From Trifolium pratense (Eukaryota; Streptophyta; Magnoliopsida; Fabales; Fabaceae), in assembly GCF_020283565.1 (NCBI RefSeq), contig NC_060062.1, forward strand, positions 7,291,322-7,355,321: a DNA stretch of 64,000 bases, given 5' to 3'. Within the stretch, counting starts at the first letter, position 1. Each line of letters opens with the position of its first letter. The position numbers were made by a program, and so were the translations under genes. Under the pieces are notes generated by a model that did no database searches, was not told where the DNA came from, and saw only the letters and a program-made list of their open reading frames with translations. This document shows positions 21,202 through 30,574 of the stretch, in pieces.

Positions 21202-21839
21202 TTAATTAGAAAAAAACCTTATTGTTTGTTGTTTTATTGTGAAAATGTGACAGAAAGAGAGAGAGAAAATTAAATGCAATTTGCATTTAATTTCATGAGA
21301 TTAAGGAAAAAAAAAATTCTTAAAAATGATTTTTTTTCTTATAATTTGGGACAAAAAAATGAGATTTTTTTCCTTTATAATTTGAGACCGGGAGAATAAA
21401 TAATTTCTTTAAATTAAATATTTAAAGAGTGACTCGCTCACACCCATTAGCATTTTCCTTATAAAAATCCATAACTTTGTTCTTGTTTTGGTTCATCGTG
21501 AATTTATTCTTTTTTGACTAAATTCATCATGAGTTTCTTCTAATATCTCTTAAAATAGCCTTTCAAAATCTCAATTTAATACACCTGCTTGACTATTAAA
21601 TTACCATCTTAAATACACCCTTTTATTTTATTTTTTTTATACTAAAATACTCCCTTTTATATTTTGATGTTTAATTTGATCTATTTCTTTCAAATATATT
21701 AGCTCTAAATCTAATGTTTTTGGAATAGTGAGACCATAAAAATAAGTAAGCAATTAATGCATCTTAAAATATTTGACCGTTAATTTTTTGACCAAATATT
21801 ATTTTTTGACTTTTTGTCATATTTGTGACATACAAGTTT
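21202..21839. other. Upstream region of the first defensin-like gene
   Basis: AT-rich. The piece 21740-21832 (AAGCAATTAATGCATCTTAAAA ... TTGTCATATTTGTGACA) is duplicated at 27524-27607 upstream of the truncated third defensin-like copy, so promoter sequence was copied together with the gene. Confidence 0.6.
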
Positions 21840-22200
21840 TAAATTCGGTTCGATAAGACAAATAAGCTAGTTTATAGTAATTATAAGCTAAAAGTTATGT
21901 TTGGTAATGGTCCTTACATTATGAGCTTATAGCTTATTTTACTAACTTATAGTTTATTTTTCGGACGTTATTTCAAATATTTGATGAGCTTATAGCTTAT
22001 CATTTTTTCTTATACCCCAACGTTTTACTTGAAAAAAATTAAATATTAATTAATCATATCTTTTTTATGTCATTTCATACTTATATTTTTATGTCATTGC
22101 ATACTTATAAGCTAGTTCAACCGCTAATTTTACTAAACACTACAAATTCAATCAGCTAGTTTATTCGCTATAAGTTAGTTTTTCAATTAGTCGCTATTTT
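21840..22200. mobile_element. Probable hAT-like MITE inserted in a duplicated promoter
   Basis: About 370 bp that interrupts the sequence otherwise shared between the first and third defensin-like loci; it is absent at 27607-27612. It has a TTTGGTAATGG motif and inverted AGCTAGTTTAT and ATAAGCTA motifs near both ends, as in common hAT MITEs. The exact ends and target duplication are uncertain. Confidence 0.55.
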
Positions 22201-22282
22201 TTGTCAAAGCATTAAATAGATTATTATATATAGGACCCATTAGCATATTGCAATATGTTGATTGTCTATCTTTCATCACAGA

Positions 22283-22869
22283 ATGGCTACTAACATCAAA
22301 ATTCTCCATTATACATTTGCAATTCTATGCATTGTTGTAGTTCTTCACCATAAAGTGGCAATTAGCATCAACAATCCCCATACCTTGAAATCAGGTGACC
22401 AACTAGTTCTATAATATATTTTGAAATGAATTTGTTCTTCCTCGATTTTGTTATTTATAATGTTTCTTACTCTAATTTTTATTTTTATATAGTATTATAA
22501 ATTTTTTAAGGTGGTTCATGAAAATAACTTATAAAGATACAATTTTTGTTAGTAAAAACTTATATATTATCATAAAAATTTATTTATTTGTATAAATTAT
22601 TTTCATAAGTTAAAAAATAAGTCAAATTCAAAGCTGCTCATATTCAACTGGTTGCATTTATTTAATACTATGATTCACACACAAATTCTAATGACATTCT
22701 TTTTTCTTATTCTTTTTTAGTTGTACCACCAAGATATGGATGTTCACCTTCAGACCATTGCTGCATTAACGTTGGGCCAGCAAAATGTAATATTCGAGCA
22801 TGTAATTTTTTGTGTAACACATATAACAAACATGGCAAGTGTGAAGATATTAACTGTTGCTGCGTTTGA
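22283..22869 (+). CDS. Secreted ten-cysteine defensin-like peptide, copy 1
   Basis: Two exons, 22283-22394 and 22721-22869, with a phase-1 intron (GT at 22395, TTTTTTAG before 22721), giving 86 aa. Exon 1 encodes a hydrophobic signal peptide (MATNIKILHYTFAILCIVVV). Exon 2 encodes the cysteine-rich part, with 10 cysteines arranged C-x5-CC-x8-C-x4-C-x3-C-x8-C-x4-CCC. The C-x3-C, GKC and final C-x-C spacing fits the cysteine-stabilised alpha-beta (defensin-like) fold, with extra cysteines. Signal exon plus mature-peptide exon is the usual plant DEFL layout. Such peptides act in defence, symbiosis or reproduction; the role here is unknown. Two more copies lie at 24351 and 27687. Confidence 0.85.
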
Positions 22870-23351
22870 TATTTTATAATTGTATTTTCTCGGTGTGTTT
22901 GTAGTGTGTATCTACAAACAAAACAATTATATATTATGAATAATCTAAATAAATAAATTTTAATTTTAAATAATTTTGTCATGGTTTCGTTCTATTAATT
23001 TAGAAAAGGAAGATTTTATATAATATACACAATTTGTTTCTTCTTTTTTTTTTTTTTTGAGGTATACACAATTTGTTTCATAACATCTGTCATATTTGTA
23101 AAAAAATATTATATAGGTTTAAGAATGTTGAGGGGTATGGTGTGGAGTGGAGAGTGACCACCCCCTAAAAATTAAGAAGAAGAAAAAAAAAAAAAAAAAA
23201 AAAAAAAAAAACATGACATGGAAGTATGGAACAACTCCATCTTCCTCTCTCACTCTTGGTCAAGCCACTGTTGTTGTCAATTTCAACCACCACGACTACG
23301 GTGTTGTTACTTCCCTCCATCACTCTTGAAAGTTTACAATTTAATCTCTAT
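22870..23351. other. Spacer after defensin-like copy 1
   Basis: The first about 240 bp are duplicated downstream of copy 2 (ATTTTATAATTGTATT ... ATACACAATTTG), so the 3' flank was part of the duplicated unit. A poly(A) run of about 29 bases lies at 23183-23211. Confidence 0.6.
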
Positions 23352-23507
23352 TACTCTTTCTGGTCCTAAATATAATAAAAAAATTTACTTTTTAAATTCA
23401 TTAAAAATTTAATGTATTTACTCCATATTATGAACCAGATACATTAGATTTTCAATGAATCTAAAAAATAAATTTTTTCTTATATTTAGGATCGGAGGAG
23501 GAAGTAT
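23352..23507. mobile_element. Stowaway-like hairpin MITE
   Basis: Two arms pair: GGTCCTAAATATAATAAAAA on the left against TTTTCTTATATTTAGGATCGG on the right, with further pairing inward (TTCATTAAAAATTTAATGTAT against ATACATTAGATTTTCAATGAA). The right end GATCGGAGGAGGAAGTA is a decayed Stowaway terminus. No coding capacity. Confidence 0.7.
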
Positions 23508-24350
23508 TTGTTTTTTTCAAATTTTGCAACTTTTTCATAAACCAAACCAAGATGGAAATTGGTTTATATCCAACTATTGATTAATTTGATAAACATAGTT
23601 GAATATTGGAGAGCTTAATTTCATAATATATATCTTTCTCCGTCCCCCCTCCCCTCTAATTTAAAGATGGACTATAATCACAAGTTTTAATAAAAATATA
23701 TGTCTAAGACGTTGGCAACAGTCGGGCGAGCGGTACATGCAAATCGAGCAAGACGACGGTAGTAGTCAAGCAATCTTCGTCGATCAAAGTTGATGATGAT
23801 GGTGGTTTGGTGACTTGGTTGGTAGGATTGAATGAGAACATAATAGTGTAGCAAAGAATATGAAAATGAGATTTGAATTATCCGCTAACCTTTTCTCTTT
23901 TCTCCTCTCTACTTCTCTCATATGTATCTATCACTCTCATCTTCATTTTACTCTCTATGAGGTCATTATTATAAGAAACGAAAGTGACAATTTTTTAAGT
24001 CATTAGATTTGGATAGTACGTTGTTATAGATTTTGGGTTCGATTCTCAGCTCATTGTAAACAAAGAAAAAAGTGACAATTTTTTTTGTCTTTTTTACAAA
24101 AAAAAAAAAAAAAACATTGACTAATTTTTTATTGGTAAATGGTATCAAATAGGGCATAAATATTTTCCATTCATTGCTTTGACCACAATATATTGTAATA
24201 TATTACCTAAATGGTGATTGTCGTCTGTCTTGTATCTATATAATGTAACTTATACCACATTTACTTGATTATAATACAAATTATACAATCAGTTGAATCC
24301 TTTTAATTAATTTCAGGGTGTTGATTTGATTGTCTATCTTTCATCATAGA
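23508..24350. other. Intergenic DNA upstream of defensin-like copy 2
   Basis: No gene is visible. Only the last about 25 bases before the start codon (TTGATTGTCTATCTTTCAT) match the other two copies, so copy 2 has a different promoter. Confidence 0.5.
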
Positions 24351-24768
24351 ATGGCTACTAGCATCAAAATTCTCCATTATACATTTGCAATTCTATGCAT
24401 TGTTGTAGTTCTTCACCATAAAGTGGCCATTAGCATCAACAATCCCCATTATACCTTGGCAACATCTGACCATACCTTGATATCAGGTGTGACCAACTAG
24501 TTCTATAATTTTTTTATTTAAAAAAACTTTAGACATATTATTATATTTGTGTGTTTTATCGATTTTTATTCACACACAATTTTTAATGACATTCTAGTAT
24601 TTTTTTATTATTTTTTTAGTTGTACCACCAAGATTTGGATGTTCACCTTCAGACCATTGCTGCATTAACGTTGGGCCAGAACAATGTAATATCCAAGGGT
24701 GTAATACTTTGTGTTCAACATATCACAAACATGGCAAGTGTGAAAATGTTAATTGTTGCTGCGTTTGA
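24351..24768 (+). CDS. Secreted ten-cysteine defensin-like peptide, copy 2
   Basis: Two exons, 24351-24486 and 24620-24768, phase-1 intron, 94 aa. The signal peptide (MATSIKILHYTFAILCIVVV) is almost identical to copy 1. The mature part keeps all 10 cysteines with identical spacing. Exon 1 has an 8-residue insertion before the splice site (the YTLATSDH region), formed by a near-repeat of the CATACCTTG sequence. Substitutions lie almost entirely between cysteines (Y to F, AK to EQ, RA to QG, NF to NT), the pattern expected for a working, diversifying peptide. Probably secreted; function unknown. The 3' flank matches copy 1 for about 240 bp. Confidence 0.85.
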
Positions 24769-26033
24769 TATTTTATAATTGTATTGTACTTTCTCTGTGT
24801 GTTTGTACTTGTAGTGGTATCTACAAACATAACAATTATTATGAATAAAATGGATTAATTTCATTAGTCAAAAAATGGATTAATTTCAATTTTAAATAAT
24901 ATTGTCATGATTTCGTACTATTAATTAATTTAGAAAAGTACTAAGATTTTTATATAATAATATACACAATTTGCTTCATAAAAACTGTCATATTTGTAAA
25001 ATAAAATATATTTTAACATGAATACATGAAATCATTCTTATGATCATTTGGTTATAATTTTCGAATATAAATTGATTTTGATTTTTAAACTCAAAGATGA
25101 AAATAAGATTTGAATCATCTCTATCATTTTCTCTTTTGCCCTATCTACTTCTCTCTTTTTTTTCTTTTTCTTTTTTTGAATAGGCTCTAATTTTTTTTTA
25201 CTAAAAATAAAAAATATTCATTTATTCAAATTAGTGGAGTACATCATATTCAAGTACAAATTCAATACCACTAAAAACGAAAATAATGAATTTGCGAACA
25301 GATCACAACATTCAAGTTAATAACATAAAACGGCTAAAATCAAAGTAACCAGAATACATATGTCTCTGGATGTGTATTGTTGACGAACTTAATCACCGCG
25401 TTAATCACTATGTGAAAATCACTTATTTAGATTAAAGCAAATAGAAAAATATGCAAATGGGTGATTTTCGGTCGAAATAGACCTTTTATTCCATATCATA
25501 TACTATACCTTTCCTAAGAACCAAAAGTAACAATCTTTTTTATCCTTTTATAAGAAACTTGACCAATTTTTTTTATTTTATTGAAGAGGGCATAAAGTCC
25601 AAAGTTTGACCAAAACATAATAATATTTATACATTTTTTCTTTAAAAAATAATAATATTCATATATTTCATTTCTAATCAAAACAAAGTACATAACAAAA
25701 GTTCTAATGAATTTAAGACTCTTTTATTTTATTTTTTATAACTTGAAAGCAAATGAACTGCGAACCTAATAGATTAAAAGGAAAATATTACAAAAACAGG
25801 GGACATAAAACCTAAACCCTCAAAGCTATTTTATATCTAAACTTAGAAAAATCAAACTTACAATGAAGATCAACAAGAAGCTAGGGAGGGGGGAGCGCTC
25901 CACCAAGTAAAATCAGAAACATATAGTCCAAGGTCAGCATAAGAGTTTTCTTCCATGTAAATGTGTGAAACGATTAAATTCAACTTTTTAGCAATTACAA
26001 CACAGTTAAGTCAATTGATCTTTAGCTTGCAAG
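24769..26033. other. Intergenic DNA after defensin-like copy 2
   Basis: AT-rich with poly-T and poly-A tracts. No gene was found. The last part (about 25980-26033) is likely the 3' remainder of the LINE fragment that continues at 26704, because the hAT element between them carries an exact target duplication. Confidence 0.45.
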
Positions 26034-26703
26034 TAGGGTTGAGAATATGCTAGGCCGAGCTAGGCTATGTCAAGCCTAAGTCTGGCCTAACAAAAAATTG
26101 AAGGTCTGAGTTTGGTCTGTGACCTGTCATAGGCTTATTTTTTTTAGGCCTGAGCCTGACCTTTTGAAAGTCTGACATGACCTATTAGCATGTTTAAAAA
26201 CTTATTTCACATGAACATATTTAAATAAATAATTATATTTATTTTTAAATATATTAATGAACTAATAAACCAATGAGATTAAACTTTCTTTTGATATTTA
26301 ACATGATATTTTAGAGAATTTAACTATATATGACATCATATTTCAATTTTACTTTAGAATAATACATTTATATGTGTCATAAATTAATATAGATTAATAA
26401 ACTTTTGTTTTACGAAATGTATATTAATAAACTTAAACTACTGAAAAAGTTAATAGATTTATAATTCAATCAAAATACAAACTTTAGTATATAGTAATAA
26501 TAGTTGTAAAAATGTTAATGATATTTACTTAAATAGGTCGGCTTAATAGGGCTAAAACTCTTTTATAATGGCTTGGAGCATGACATTTTAGCTAAATAGA
26601 CTTATAAAAAAATTTGGGTATGTTCTATTTAAAGAAATAGACTGATCTGGCCTGATCCTACATCGTAGGCCTTGTAAGTCGATCTGGCCTATTCCCAACT
26701 CTA
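26034..26703. mobile_element. hAT non-autonomous element inserted in a LINE
   Basis: The ends are TAGGGTTGAGAATA and TATTCCCAACTCTA, inverted with 2 mismatches in 14. An exact 8-bp target duplication CTTGCAAG flanks it at 26026-26033 and 26704-26711. Subterminal AGGCCTGA/GGCCTG-type repeats occur in both halves, as in hAT elements. The 670-bp body has no transposase. Confidence 0.9.
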
Positions 26704-27280
26704 CTTGCAAGTAACCAAAATATCATATTTAAAGGCTAATTGCACACGCTTAGAGTCTATATCTAATCCAATGTTCTGCCAACCTTTACAATCAGCAATC
26801 TCAATAGCATAGATTGCACCCATAAGCTCAGCAAACAGAGATGAAGGCAAACCCAAGTTGTCAACAAAATCTCCCATAAAATTAGCATTATTATCTCTAA
26901 GAAGTCCAGAGGAGGTTCCATTCCAATTCAAACTATCATGTCTAAGCCTCAAGAGACAAGAGGAATGAAAATTTGTGTAATAATTTGACTAAGAGCAGGA
27001 AAACTTGAAGAACAGTGTAAAGAATGCGCAATATGTGATTTACAACGAAATCCTCAACCTTTGCAGAGAGATGATGTTGATGAAGATGTGTAGGAATTTG
27101 AAGAGTTTGAACAAGTGGTTGGCCACTCCATTCATCTAACCAAAAGTTAATGCAATCCCCTCTACTAATTAGCCAAGCAGAATTTTCCATAATATGATCA
27201 GAATGAAAAGATTTTATGCTACTCCAAATGGAATAGAAAATGTGACGAGAAATTATCCCGTTTTGCCTCAAAACTCGTTC
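26704..27280 (-). pseudogene. LINE (non-LTR retrotransposon) 3' fragment
   Basis: Two overlapping minus-strand pieces in different frames. At 26942-27271 there is SAWLISRGDCINFWLDEWSG, typical of the region just before the RNase H domain in plant LINE open reading frames. At 26701-26952 there is LFAELMGAIYAIEIADCKGW with LDIDSK, an RNase H-like segment. A frameshift separates them and the reverse transcriptase proper is missing, so this is a dead 3' piece. Confidence 0.8.
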
Positions 27281-27686
27281 TTACCATGATATTCTTGCAT
27301 CACAATTAAAAAAGGGGAAAATTTAATTGAGGGAAAAATATCGAATCTTTTGAAATTTTAAAAATCCATAATTTTGAAATCTTGAAAATCGGTGTTAGAA
27401 ATCTATTAAAATCATGTCTTAAAAATCTTGATTATAAAAAATCTTTTAAAATCCATAAAATCATTAAATCTTCAAGTTTTTTTGACCTTTTGTCAAAATC
27501 ATCATTTAAAATCCATAAAAATAAAGTAAGCAATTAATGCATCTTAAAATATTGACTTTTAATTTTTTTACCAATTTTTTTTCCCCTTTTTGTCATATTT
27601 GTGACAGAAATGTTTTAAACTGATTCTTATATATAAGACCCATTAGCATATTGGAACATGTTTGATTGTCTATCTTTCATCATAGA
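27281..27686. other. Upstream region of the truncated defensin-like copy
   Basis: A block rich in AAAATC/GATTTT repeats (about 27330-27520) is followed by the 27524-27607 segment duplicated from upstream of copy 1. No gene is seen. Confidence 0.5.
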
Positions 27687-27798
27687 ATGGCTACTAACAT
27701 CAAAATTCTCCATTATACATTTGCAATTCTATGCATTGTTGTAGTTCTTCACCATAAAGTGGCCATTAGCATCAACAATCCCCATACCTTGATATCAG
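27687..27798 (+). pseudogene. Defensin-like copy 3, exon 1 only
   Basis: The signal-peptide exon is intact and nearly identical to copy 1 (MATNIKILHYTFAILCIVVV, ending NNPHTLIS), with the same donor GGTGACC. The first about 40 bases of the intron also match copy 1. After about 27840 the similarity ends, and no exon with the CSPSDHCC motif was found in the following 2.5 kb. The gene is therefore a 3'-truncated duplicate whose promoter region was also copied. Confidence 0.8.
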
Positions 27799-28429
27799 GT
27801 GACCAACTAGTTCTATAATATATTTTGAAATGAATATAGTTAATTAATTAATATATGCCTTAACATTCTCCTAAATTAAATGAATATAGTTAATTAATTA
27901 ATTTGATAAACACGGTTGAATTTGATAAATTTTAATTATTGACCAATTTTAATTTCACGGGTTTTGAGGTACTCACATATACACTAGATTAATGTACTCA
28001 CATCCATCTAATTGATTTGAGTTCTTTAAATGAGTCTCATTTAATATTTTATTTTATTTTATTTTACAATTCTCAATTAATTAAACAAATCACCTATTTT
28101 TTAGGTATTCATACAACTCAAACACTTTAAAATATGTCTCACTTGACCCTGCAATATTTCCCACAATACAACCCGACAAGTATTTAATTGTTTTAAAATA
28201 TAAAAAAATAAAAAAGAAACATCCATGTGGCAGTTAAAGATCGTCCATGTAAAGAGGAACGTTGTTCATTGTACAAACGGTAGAAAGAAGCCAAATATAA
28301 GTATATTGTCCGACAATGAATGGTCATAGGCAGTAAAGAAACGGTGCTACACTAAATTCATGGTGCTCCTCCAAAAATAAATATAAGCAAAAAACATTGT
28401 TTACGCAATGTTTAATAAATTGAGTCATC
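27799..28429. other. Intergenic DNA
   Basis: AT-rich, with a short direct repeat (GAATATAGTTAATTAATTAAT at about 27833 and 27882). No gene was found. Confidence 0.4.
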
Positions 28430-28589
28430 TTAATATGTGCACCAAAAACACGTGTTAAGTTACCTAAAAGTAGAAATATAACATTTAATGATACATAATA
28501 TTTAATGTTTAAAGAGTTGAATTCATAAACTTAATATTTAACGTTTACCACATTTATCTTCTTAACACCTTTGATGCACATGTTAACAT
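28430..28589 (-). mobile_element. Hairpin-tip MITE, family copy 1 (decayed)
   Basis: In reverse orientation this matches the element at 29886-30056: shared pieces include TTAAGAAGATAAATGTGG, TGTATCATTAAATG and TTTCTACTTTTAGGTA. The terminal hairpins have decayed (GTGCACCAAAAACAC instead of the GTGCCC/GGGCAC palindrome). Confidence 0.65.
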
Positions 28590-29201
28590 TCTCATAATAA
28601 ATTTAGTTAAGTGTAGTTAATTTTCTTGATTTAATGCAAAACATTGTTAAGTTTACTATATTACTCATTTTGAAAAGTGTAAACATGTAAAAGTGAAATA
28701 AATGCCTAAAATAAAATAGTTTAAGTAAGGATATATTAGGAATAGTAATATTAATTAGTTTAAAAGTAGTTAATCTTGCTTATAAATTTCAATTATATTT
28801 ATAATTTTAAAAATAATAAAAATTGTTAATTAATATTATAAAATGAGAGTAAGAACCCTAGTATCTTCTTCACAACCATGAAACCACCTTTAATCTTTTC
28901 ATTTTCTTCAGGATCCACTACCACTTGTCAAAATGGAGAAGTTTATGTTGGACCACCACCATTTTCACACCATTTTCAAACAATTATAGGTTGCCATTGA
29001 CGAATCTAGTTTGAGAAACATAACCCCTATATTGTCTACGACAAAACTCCTAGAAAAGATTATAAAAACTACAATTAATTTTGATAAAGAGATGCTTATG
29101 GTATTTCATTCATAATCAATTGACTAATACGTGTCAGTATATCAATAAAAATATTGGAGGTAGTTAGAAATATGACCACCCTTATCAAAACATAAGTTAC
29201 C
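28590..29201. other. Intergenic AT-rich DNA
   Basis: No gene or clear repeat. A short frame near 28880-29010 was examined and dismissed. Confidence 0.4.
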
Positions 29202-29405
29202 TCATTTGCATGTGAAATAGCCCATTACAAACTTTGAATCTAAAGCAAAGTCTACTTCATCAAATCGTAGCTCAGTAACCCATTTGATTGCATGAAACAA
29301 ACCAAAAGCTTCTCCAATATCCACGTTGCAAATTGGTGATATCCACATCGATTTAGCAAACACCCACCGACCTTCGTCGTCATGAATACAAATTCCAGTG
29401 CCCAC
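29202..29405 (-). pseudogene. RNase H-like LINE fragment
   Basis: The 67-residue frame contains GTGICIHDDEGRWVFA, then GEAFGLFHAIKWVTEL and VDFALDSKFV. This is the pattern of the RNase H domain at the end of plant LINE polyproteins (DxxG start, E in AE/GEA, D in xxDSK). No reverse transcriptase lies beside it, so it is an isolated relic, different from the one at 26704-27280. Confidence 0.7.
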
Positions 29406-29689
29406 CTTCGTCGTTATGAAAATGACGCATCAATGCTACACTTATATCTCCTCATTGCCGATTTCCTCCATCGTATAGAAGCTTGTACCGACCTTTCAAT
29501 AAACCTTACTTCAAAAGGTTGCTGCTATCAGTCTGTGTACTCTCTAACTACTGCTTTGATGCTACTTTGCACGCATTGTTCCAGTCCTCAATCAATTTAA
29601 TTGCTCGGTCCACAACTTAAAAAACTTGTTTATGATACATCTTGCCAAATCTAATCCACAAAAGTGTAGCCACAAAACTTTGCAAAGTA

Positions 29690-30150
29690 CTCCCTCCGTC
29701 CGTAATTATAAGCATTATTTTAAAGATAAAATTTGTCCCTAAATATAAGCCCCTTTTCAATTTCCTAGACACATTTATTATTACTTTTTCAAACATAATC
29801 GTACTTTACATTGAAATCCGAAAAGTCAACTACAAATACATCTTTTTACCAAGGATAATTTAGTAATTGTAATAAAAAAAGGAGAATGTTAACTTGTGCC
29901 CTTAAGGGCACATGTTAAGAAGATAAATGTGGAAAAAAATTATTGAACTTGTGGTGTATTCAAGTATCTAAACATTAAATTCTTTGTATCATTAAATGCT
30001 ATAGTATTTCTATTTTTAGGTAGTTTAATATGTGCCCTTAGGGCACAAGTTAACATGACCCATAAAAAAAAGCACATTTATTATACTACTAACTTTTCTT
30101 AATATGCGTGAAAAATTCTGATGATGACTTATATTAACGGATGGAGAGAA
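29690..30150. mobile_element. Stowaway MITE carrying a nested MITE
   Basis: The left end CTCCCTCCGTCCGTAATTAT follows a TA, and the right end AACGGATGGAGAGAA precedes a TA, as expected for Stowaway (Tc1/mariner) elements with TA target duplications. Its body is split by the 171-bp element at 29886-30056. Confidence 0.85.
29886..30056. mobile_element. Hairpin-tip MITE, family copy 2 (nested)
   Basis: The left tip TTAACTTGTGCCCTTAAGGGCACATGTTAA is a palindrome, and the right tip (ATGTGCCCTTAGGGCACAAGTTAAC) is its inverted copy. It is 171 bp long and lies inside the Stowaway element. Similar elements occur at 28430 and 30188. Confidence 0.85.
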
Positions 30151-30187
30151 TAATTGTTAATATTAGTAGTAATATTTTTTGGGTCTT

Positions 30188-30357
30188 GCTAACTAGTGCC
30201 CCCGGGGCACTAGTTAAGGAGCTAAAAAAAGAAATAAATGAAAAGTTATGCATTGAAACAATCAAAATTTAGACTTTTCATGTGTTGACTACACAATACT
30301 CAAGAAAAACCTTCTAAATTTAAATTCTTAACCAATGCCCCTAGGGCACTATTTAGC
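30188..30357. mobile_element. Hairpin-tip MITE, family copy 3, in the BAG promoter
   Basis: The left tip is palindromic: TAACTAGTGCCCC pairs with GGGGCACTAGTTA. The right tip AATGCCCCTAGGGCACTATT is its weaker inverted copy. It is 170 bp long, nearly the same as the 29886 element. It ends about 220 bp before the BAG start codon, so it lies in the promoter. Confidence 0.8.
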
Positions 30358-30574
30358 CTTTGCCATATTTTTTACTTGAAAATTGATGACGTGGATCAAC
30401 ATTTTCTCGGTAAAACCAACCAACCGACCAACCGGTGGGTGCCTCGAGTCAATCTCACTGCACACTGTATATCATCATCACAATTCACAACTCCCTTTTC
30501 ACAAACTAAACCGATTCTTTCCCTTTTCACAAAAACGAACCGTTCCTCTGCGTTTTACTCAACCGCCTCTTTTC

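Noticed and set aside
22283..24768. Nodule-specific NCR peptides
   Set aside because: The signal peptide lacks the usual NCR pattern and the mature part has ten cysteines rather than four or six.
30383..30574. 64-residue N-terminal extension of the BAG protein
   Set aside because: The composition is UTR-like and the ATG at 30575 gives a length close to BAG4-type proteins; it cannot be fully excluded without cDNA.
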